Of a stretch of 64,000 nucleotides of DNA, positions 59,381 to 64,000 are shown piece after piece. The notes under the pieces are model-generated. The model made no database searches, was not told where the DNA came from, and saw only the letters and a program-made list of their open reading frames with translations. Source of the stretch: Amycolatopsis thermophila (GTDB lineage Bacteria; Actinomycetota; Actinomycetes; Mycobacteriales; Pseudonocardiaceae); assembly GCF_030814215.1 (NCBI RefSeq), contig NZ_JAUSUT010000001.1:1178001-1242000 (forward strand), read 5' to 3'. The position numbers were made by a program, and so were the translations under genes. Position 1 is the first letter of the stretch, and every line of letters begins with the position of its first letter.

Positions 59381-60490
59381 TCAGCCGCCGCCGGGAACCT
59401 TGTCGCCGAAGTCGAGCACCGGCCACGCGTTCGGCACGCAGGTCTTGCCGTCCGCGGGCACGGCCTTCGAGTTGTACTTGTCCACCGAGTTCAGCTGGGC
59501 CACGTAGTCGTTGGAGACCCCGAACGTCTGCTGCATCATCACGGGCGCCAGCGCGCCGTTCTCCTTGCAGCCCACGTGGCTGTTGCCCAGCGCGTGCCCG
59601 ACCTCGTGGTTGATCGCGTACTGCCGGTACAGCCCGAGGTCGGTGAACGCGAGCGCGCCGCGCACCCACCGGGCGAGGTTGATCACCACGCGGTGGTCGA
59701 ACGACCGCGAGTAGCACGACGTCGGGAACTGGATGTCGAACCCGCAGACGTCCGGCCGCTTCGCGGTGTCCGGAGTGGTGAGGCTCACGCGGAAGTCGAT
59801 GTCCGGCGCGTCCGCGCCGACCCGCTGCAACTTGACCTTGCCGGTGCCGATCCAGCTGCGCACGTCCGACAGGGTCCGCTCCACGGCGCTGGCGAACGCG
59901 TCGTCGCCGGCGTAGCTGGACGGGTCGATGCCGTTCTCGACCTCGATCGTGTAGTGGTAGACGGTCCCGCCGCTGCCGACCTCCTTGCCGCTCACGCCGT
60001 CGGGCGGCACCGGCACCACGTGGTAGGCCATCGCGCCGCTCTGCGTGAAACCACCGCCGGTGGGCAGCTCGGCGGTGGGGATGTTCAGGTCGCGGGGCGG
60101 GGCCGGTTGTTCCTCCGGCCCCGGATCTTCGACGCCCACGCCCTCCCTGGACTGGGCCGAGTTCGACGGCGGCGCCGGTTCACCCGCGGTGTTGAACGCC
60201 ACCAGGACGGTGATCACGACCAGCACCGGCAGGGCGTACACCCGCCAGCCGTAGGTGCCGACGAGACGGCGCACCTTGCCCCGGCGGCGACGCGCCTCGC
60301 GGGCCTCCTCCGGGTCCTGCTCGAGCTGCGCCTGCGGCGGTTTCCAGGACGCGGCCAGCGGCTCGGCCTGGACGCGGCGGCTGCGCGGGCGGTAGCGGTC
60401 CTCGCTCAGGCGGACCGACGACCGGTCCGGGGAAGGTGCGTACTGCGTCCGCCGCCCCTCGCCACGCTCGCCCCTGCTCGCCCGGTTCAC
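59381..60490 (-). CDS. DUF3152 protein with metzincin-like HExxHxxGxxH motif
   Basis: Membrane-anchored protein of 369 residues: a basic cytoplasmic N-terminus (about 1-82), one membrane helix (about 84-100), a Pro-rich linker and an exported DUF3152 domain (about 150-369). The motif HEVGHALGNSH gives three zinc-ligand histidines and a catalytic Glu, as in metzincin peptidases, and a Met (PVMMQQ) follows as a possible Met-turn. Two cysteine pairs (CGFDIQFPTSC, and GCKEN with TCVPNAW) suggest disulfides. Activity is not established. A small inverted repeat TCCCAC-GAT-GTGGGA (59365-59379) abuts its stop codon. Equivalent to Rv3207c. Confidence 0.87.
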   Translation of the reverse strand: MNRASRGERGEGRRTQYAPSPDRSSVRLSEDRYRPRSRRVQAEPLAASWKPPQAQLEQDPEEAREARRRRGKVRRLVGTYGWRVYALPVLVVITVLVAFNTAGEPAPPSNSAQSREGVGVEDPGPEEQPAPPRDLNIPTAELPTGGGFTQSGAMAYHVVPVPPDGVSGKEVGSGGTVYHYTIEVENGIDPSSYAGDDAFASAVERTLSDVRSWIGTGKVKLQRVGADAPDIDFRVSLTTPDTAKRPDVCGFDIQFPTSCYSRSFDHRVVINLARWVRGALAFTDLGLYRQYAINHEVGHALGNSHVGCKENGALAPVMMQQTFGVSNDYVAQLNSVDKYNSKAVPADGKTCVPNAWPVLDFGDKVPGGG

Positions 60491-60572
60491 GGCTCCCAGA
60501 TTGCCACATGCGCAGAGTTACGCAACGCGCGACCAACCCGTCACTCTGCGGGCTCGACGTCACTCGAATGGG

Positions 60573-61583
60573 CTACCACGAACCGGCGGCCACCTGTTCC
60601 CACATACCCAGAATCGCCTTCGCTACGACAACCGGGCGTTCCATCTGCGCCACATGGCCGGTGCGGGGTAGGACGAGCAGCCGAGCGCGCGGCAGCAACT
60701 CGGCGGTACGGGCGGCCCGCCGGACCGAGATCACCTTGTCCTCGGTGCCCCACACCACCAGCGTCGGAACCGTCACCGTCGGCGCGACCCGCCACAGCGA
60801 CGCGGCGCCGCGGGCGAACCAGGTCCGGAAGATGCCGAACGTACTGCGCGACATCGCCGTGTTCGCCCAGGCCAGCTCGGCGCGCGCGGAGTGCTCCTCG
60901 ACCAGCTCGGCCATCCGGTGCTCGGGGAAGGAACCCGGATCGGCGAAGCACAGCTTGATGACCTGTTGCGCGCGTTCCCGTGCGGTGTAGGCCGCCAGCT
61001 TGCGGCGCGCCCTGCGGCCCAGCAGCGGCAGGTAGGCCAGCGCCATCAGCGGATCGGACAGCCGCCGCGGGTCGGGGCGCCGGTCGGGCATCGCCGGCGA
61101 GATCAGCGTGAGCGTCTTGACCAGGTGCGGGTGCCGGGCCGCGAGGAGCAGCGCCACCGCGCCGCCCATCGAGTTGCCGACCAGGTGCACCGGCCCGCGG
61201 TCCAGGCCTTCGGCGAACTTCCGCACCACCTCGGCGTGCGCGTCGAGGCTGAAGTCGAAGGCCCGTTCCGGCTCGGAGAACCCGAACCCGGGCAGGTCGA
61301 CGGCCACCCCGCCCGCGGTCGGCGCCAGCAGCGCGGCCAGGTCCGTCCAGTTCGTCGACGAGCCGCCGAGCCCGTGCACGTAGAGCACGGTCTCCTCCTC
61401 GGCGCCCGGGGTGCGCCGGACGTGCAGGGAAACGCCGCCGACGTGTTCCGTACCGCCGGGCCACGGCGGGAGTTCCGGGTCGAGTTCGGGTAACTCACGA
61501 GTGGACAGCGGTACGTGGGTGACGGGCACCCGGGGCGCCCCGGCGTCCGGGGCCGGCCGGGAACTCGGGACGGTGTCGGTCAT
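60573..61583 (-). CDS. alpha/beta hydrolase
   Basis: Hydrolase of 336 residues, probably cytoplasmic. Catalytic triad candidates: Ser in LVGNSMGGAVAL, Asp in VVWGTEDKVIS and His in LPRTGHVAQMERP. The oxyanion segment is LYVHGLGGSSTNWTDL. The N-terminus up to about residue 45 is Pro-rich and variable. Substrate unknown. Start ATG at 61583; it is divergent from the TetR gene with 84 bases between, so it may be the regulator target. The same TetR neighbour (Rv3208) follows the DUF3152 gene in mycobacteria. Confidence 0.85.
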   Translation of the reverse strand: MTDTVPSSRPAPDAGAPRVPVTHVPLSTRELPELDPELPPWPGGTEHVGGVSLHVRRTPGAEEETVLYVHGLGGSSTNWTDLAALLAPTAGGVAVDLPGFGFSEPERAFDFSLDAHAEVVRKFAEGLDRGPVHLVGNSMGGAVALLLAARHPHLVKTLTLISPAMPDRRPDPRRLSDPLMALAYLPLLGRRARRKLAAYTARERAQQVIKLCFADPGSFPEHRMAELVEEHSARAELAWANTAMSRSTFGIFRTWFARGAASLWRVAPTVTVPTLVVWGTEDKVISVRRAARTAELLPRARLLVLPRTGHVAQMERPVVVAKAILGMWEQVAAGSW

Positions 61584-61667
61584 GGATTCAGGATGCCTAC
61601 CCACCCGGCCCTTGGCGACTCGGCGATACCGGCGAGTAATCTCGAACGGGTTCTTTGGGAGGAAAGC

Positions 61668-62306
61668 ATGACGGAGACTGCGGCGGCGCAACAGCGGGGA
61701 GTCCGGCTGCCCCGGACCGAGCGGCGCGCTCAGCTTCTGGCCGCGGCGCAGCGGGTCTTCTCGGCCAACGGGTACCACGCGGCGGCCATGGACGAGATCG
61801 CCGAGCAGGCCGGTGTCAGCAAGCCCGTGCTGTACCAGCACTTCCCCGGCAAGCTCGACCTCTACACGGCCCTGCTGGAGAACCACGTCGACGAGCTGGT
61901 CGCCCGGGTGGGCGAGGCGCTCGCCTCGACCACCGACAACAAGCTGCGCGTGCGCGCCGCCGTCGGCGCCTTCTTCGACTTCGTCGCCAGCGAGACCGGC
62001 GCCTTCCGGATGATCTTCGAGTCCGACCTGCGCGGCGAGCCCGTCGTGCAGGAGGCCGTGGACCGCGCGACCACCGAGTGCGTCAACGCGATCACCGAGA
62101 CCATCACCTCGGACGCGGGCCTGGACGAGGGCCGCGCACGCCTGCTGGCGGTCGGCCTGGTCGGGTTGAGCCAGGTCAGCGCCCGGTTCTGGCTGGCCCA
62201 CCACAGCACGATGAGCCGCGAGGAGGCCGTCGCCCTGACCGCGACGCTCGCCTGGCGCGGCATCGGCGGCGGCTTCCCGCTCCAGCACGCCCCCGGCGAG
62301 GCGTAG
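61668..62306 (+). CDS. TetR family transcriptional regulator
   Basis: Regulator of 212 residues. The N-terminal TetR helix-turn-helix (about 15-62) reads RRAQLLAAAQRVFSANGYHAAAMDEIAEQAGVSKPVLYQHFPGKLDLY. The ligand-binding C-terminal domain (about 75-205) includes FFDFVASETGAFRMIFESDLRGEP. Ligand unknown. The ATG at 61668 follows a strong GGGAGGAAAG. It is divergent from one alpha/beta hydrolase and convergent with a second, its stop being one base from that gene's stop. Matches Rv3208 by position. Confidence 0.92.
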   Translation: MTETAAAQQRGVRLPRTERRAQLLAAAQRVFSANGYHAAAMDEIAEQAGVSKPVLYQHFPGKLDLYTALLENHVDELVARVGEALASTTDNKLRVRAAVGAFFDFVASETGAFRMIFESDLRGEPVVQEAVDRATTECVNAITETITSDAGLDEGRARLLAVGLVGLSQVSARFWLAHHSTMSREEAVALTATLAWRGIGGGFPLQHAPGEA

Positions 62307-62307
62307 C

Positions 62308-63201
62308 TCAGACCTTCAGCAGGCGGCTCAGCCGGGCCGCCACCTCCCGCGTCCGCTCGTAGGTCAGCTCGTGACCGGCGCCCGGGAACAGCACGAACTC
62401 CGCGTCCGGCAGCTCCTCGGCGATCACGCGCGCGTGGTGCACCGGCGTGATCCGGTCCCGGTCCCCCACCAGCACCACCGCGGGCGTGTCGCGCAGGGTG
62501 GCCAGCGCCTTGCGCCGGTCGTGCTCGGACATCGAGTCGCGGAACCCGCCCACGCTGCGCGGGTGCGCCCGCAGGAACTGCTCCGTCATCGCCCGCACGT
62601 CGGCCCGTCGGACCTTCTTCCCGAACGCCAGCCACTTCACCGACGGGCGCGCCAGCGGTGCCGGGATCGGCACGTGCTCGGCACCCCAGCGGTTCAGCAG
62701 CCGCCCGAACGCCTTGTCCACGCGGGCCGCGACCCGCCCCGCGGTGCCGTCGAGGCCCAGCGTGAGCCGGTCCATGTCGCAGCAGGACGTGGCGATGAAC
62801 GCCACCCCGGCGACCCGCGACGCGACCAGGTCCGGGTGCCGTTCGGCCAGGGCCATCACGGTCATCCCGCCCATCGAGTGCCCGGCCAGCACGAGCTTGC
62901 CCTCGGGCACCAGCTCCGCGATCAGCTCGGCGAGGTCGTCTGCCAGCTGCGCGACCGTCGCGGTGCCCGGCCGCGCCGGCTCGGACAGGCCGTGCCCGCG
63001 GTGGTCGTAGCGCAGCACCTGGACGCCGGTGGGCAGCAGCGGCAGCACCGGGTCCCACTCCAGGTGGTCCTGGGTCCACGCGTGCACCAGGACCAGGGTG
63101 ACCGCGGCGTCGCGCGGCCCGGACAGATCGACGTGCAGGGCGGTGCCGTCGCCGGTGGTGAAGCGACGGTCCGTCCCCCTACGCCGGACCGTCGCCGTCA
63201 T
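62308..63201 (-). CDS. alpha/beta hydrolase
   Basis: Hydrolase of 297 residues: LVLVHAWTQDHLEWDPVLPLL (oxyanion region), YDHRGHGLSEPA, nucleophile Ser in LAGHSMGGMTVMAL, Asp in VLVGDRDRITPVHHA and His in FPGAGHELTYERT. It resembles epoxide hydrolase or esterase relatives. The ATG overlaps the stop codon of the upstream AurF-type oxygenase gene by 4 bases, so the hydrolase may act on a product of that oxygenase. The first 12 residues are basic. Confidence 0.87.
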   Translation of the reverse strand: MTATVRRRGTDRRFTTGDGTALHVDLSGPRDAAVTLVLVHAWTQDHLEWDPVLPLLPTGVQVLRYDHRGHGLSEPARPGTATVAQLADDLAELIAELVPEGKLVLAGHSMGGMTVMALAERHPDLVASRVAGVAFIATSCCDMDRLTLGLDGTAGRVAARVDKAFGRLLNRWGAEHVPIPAPLARPSVKWLAFGKKVRRADVRAMTEQFLRAHPRSVGGFRDSMSEHDRRKALATLRDTPAVVLVGDRDRITPVHHARVIAEELPDAEFVLFPGAGHELTYERTREVAARLSRLLKV

Positions 63202-64000
63202 CGGGCCCCCAGCAGGAAGGACTTGCGCCACCAGTACGTGCCCGGCGAGCCGACCAGCCCGGCCTCGTCCAGGAACGCCATGATCCGCTCGCCGGACCAG
63301 CGCAGCGTCTCGTGCCAGTGGGGGTTTTTCATCGCGGTCTCCCACGCCTCGCGCGGGTTGAGCCCGACCGCCTGGTAGACGCGCGGGTTGATCAGGCTGC
63401 GGGTGATGGCGAAACTCACCACCGCGATGAGCCAGCGCTGGTAGAACAGCTCGACCCGGCCCAGGTTCGCCATGCCGCGGGTGACCTCCTCGCGCGCGAA
63501 GGTCACGTGCCGCGCCTCCTCCAGCACGTGGATGCGGTTGACCATGCGCACGAGCGGCTGGATGTTCTCGTCGGCCATGCTCTCCCGCTGGATGCGGTCG
63601 AGGATCTCCTCGGCGACCAGGATCGAGCCGTAGAGCGCGGGCCCGTACCCGATGAACGGCAGCAGCTTGCCCAGCCGGTGCACGATCTTGACCGGTCCGT
63701 ACGCCGGCGCGCCGAGCCGTTCGACCGAGCGCGCGAACATCGTCGAATGGCGGCACTCGTCGGCGATCTCGGTGAGCGCGTACTGCACGTGCCGCTTGGT
63801 GGGGTCGGAGTTGTAGACCTCCTTGAGCAGCATCTGCATCAGCAGGACCTCGAAGAAGATGCCGTTGCTGGCGATGCTGGCGAGCTCGTGCTTGCCCAGC
63901 TCCAGCCGCTGCTCCGGGGTGAGCCGGTCCCACAGGTGCGTGCCGTACAGCGAGCTGCGGTGCTCCAGCTGGAACGGCTTGCCCTCGGCCAGCGGGGCGT
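63198..64000 (-). CDS. AurF-type diiron oxygenase (C-terminal part; start beyond the window)
   Basis: At least 266 residues of a ferritin-like diiron protein of the AurF (p-aminobenzoate N-oxygenase) family; the N-terminus lies beyond the right edge. Iron-ligand motifs visible are ASIASNGIFFEVLLMQML, then EIADECRHSTMFAR (Glu and His ligands), LVAEEILDRIQRES, and VLEEARHVTFAREE (Glu and His). Family members oxidise amines to nitro groups or hydroxylate lipids and natural products. The C-terminal region has WWRKSFLLG. Coupled by a 4-base overlap to the hydrolase downstream. The visible sequence reads open to base 64000. Confidence 0.87.
   Translation of the reverse strand, partial: APLAEGKPFQLEHRSSLYGTHLWDRLTPEQRLELGKHELASIASNGIFFEVLLMQMLLKEVYNSDPTKRHVQYALTEIADECRHSTMFARSVERLGAPAYGPVKIVHRLGKLLPFIGYGPALYGSILVAEEILDRIQRESMADENIQPLVRMVNRIHVLEEARHVTFAREEVTRGMANLGRVELFYQRWLIAVVSFAITRSLINPRVYQAVGLNPREAWETAMKNPHWHETLRWSGERIMAFLDEAGLVGSPGTYWWRKSFLLGAR

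Noticed and set aside
61584..61667. Operator for the TetR regulator (ACTCG ... CGAGT arms)
   Set aside because: Arms of only 5 bases with a mismatch-rich interior are expected by chance in such GC-rich sequence.

Overview
The window is 64 kb of very GC-rich chromosome that reads as an actinomycete of the Pseudonocardiaceae, most likely Amycolatopsis or a close relative. The grounds are pervasive GTG and TTG starts, many 4-base stop/start overlaps, and blocks of gene order that match mycobacteria from memory: Rv2228c-Rv2236c, Rv3689-Rv3695, Rv3200c-Rv3208. The nitrate operon has the gene order I recall as nasACKBDEF in Amycolatopsis mediterranei. No rRNA, tRNA, CRISPR array, integrase or IS element was recognised.

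Region by region. 1-7.7 kb (minus): a compact operon resembling the core of a Gram-positive type IV secretion system, with a small two-helix protein, a PrgI/VirB3-like protein, a VirB4-like ATPase, a VirB6-like polytopic protein, a VirB8-like protein, a VirB1/CwlT-like wall hydrolase, and a gene leaving the window. No relaxase or integrase is visible. 8.4-11.1 kb: an SCO6745-like protein, RNase P RNA and an ArsB/NhaD-type permease. 11.3-17.7 kb: RNase H/phosphatase, zinc-ribbon protein, NIF3, LMW protein phosphatase, fructosamine-kinase-like protein, SURF1 and CobD, with a palindromic repeat array in one gap. 17.8-20.4 kb: a gluconate uptake and phosphorylation operon with a divergent GntR regulator and paired operators. 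20.5-24.2 kb: NudC and two M16 peptidase-family proteins.

24.3-31.9 kb: the conserved RDD / SpoIIM / DUF58 / MoxR / DUF4350 / DUF4129 / membrane-protein envelope cluster, with a toxin-antitoxin pair lodged inside it. 32-34.6 kb: a secreted zinc peptidase, a small membrane protein and a K+ channel. 34.6-41.9 kb: the two subunits of the AdnAB double-strand-break resection helicase-nuclease, separated by about 800 bases of two different repeat arrays. 42-45.6 kb: an alkyltransferase-like DNA repair protein, an orphan HemD-like protein, a WYL regulator with a palindromic operator, a DUF3224 protein and a winged-helix protein.

45.8-55.8 kb: assimilatory nitrate reduction on the minus strand, comprising nitrate reductase, electron-transfer flavoprotein, NarK-type transporter, NirB, NirD, a HemD-winged-helix fusion and a siroheme chelatase. 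Together these import nitrate, reduce it to ammonium and supply the siroheme cofactor. 55.9-64 kb: a TIGR02569 protein, a regulator that looks 5'-truncated beside a hydrolase, MoeZ, a DUF3152 metzincin-like protein, two alpha/beta hydrolases around a TetR regulator, and an AurF-type diiron oxygenase running off the right edge.

Functions rest on motifs and remembered family knowledge; no database search was run.
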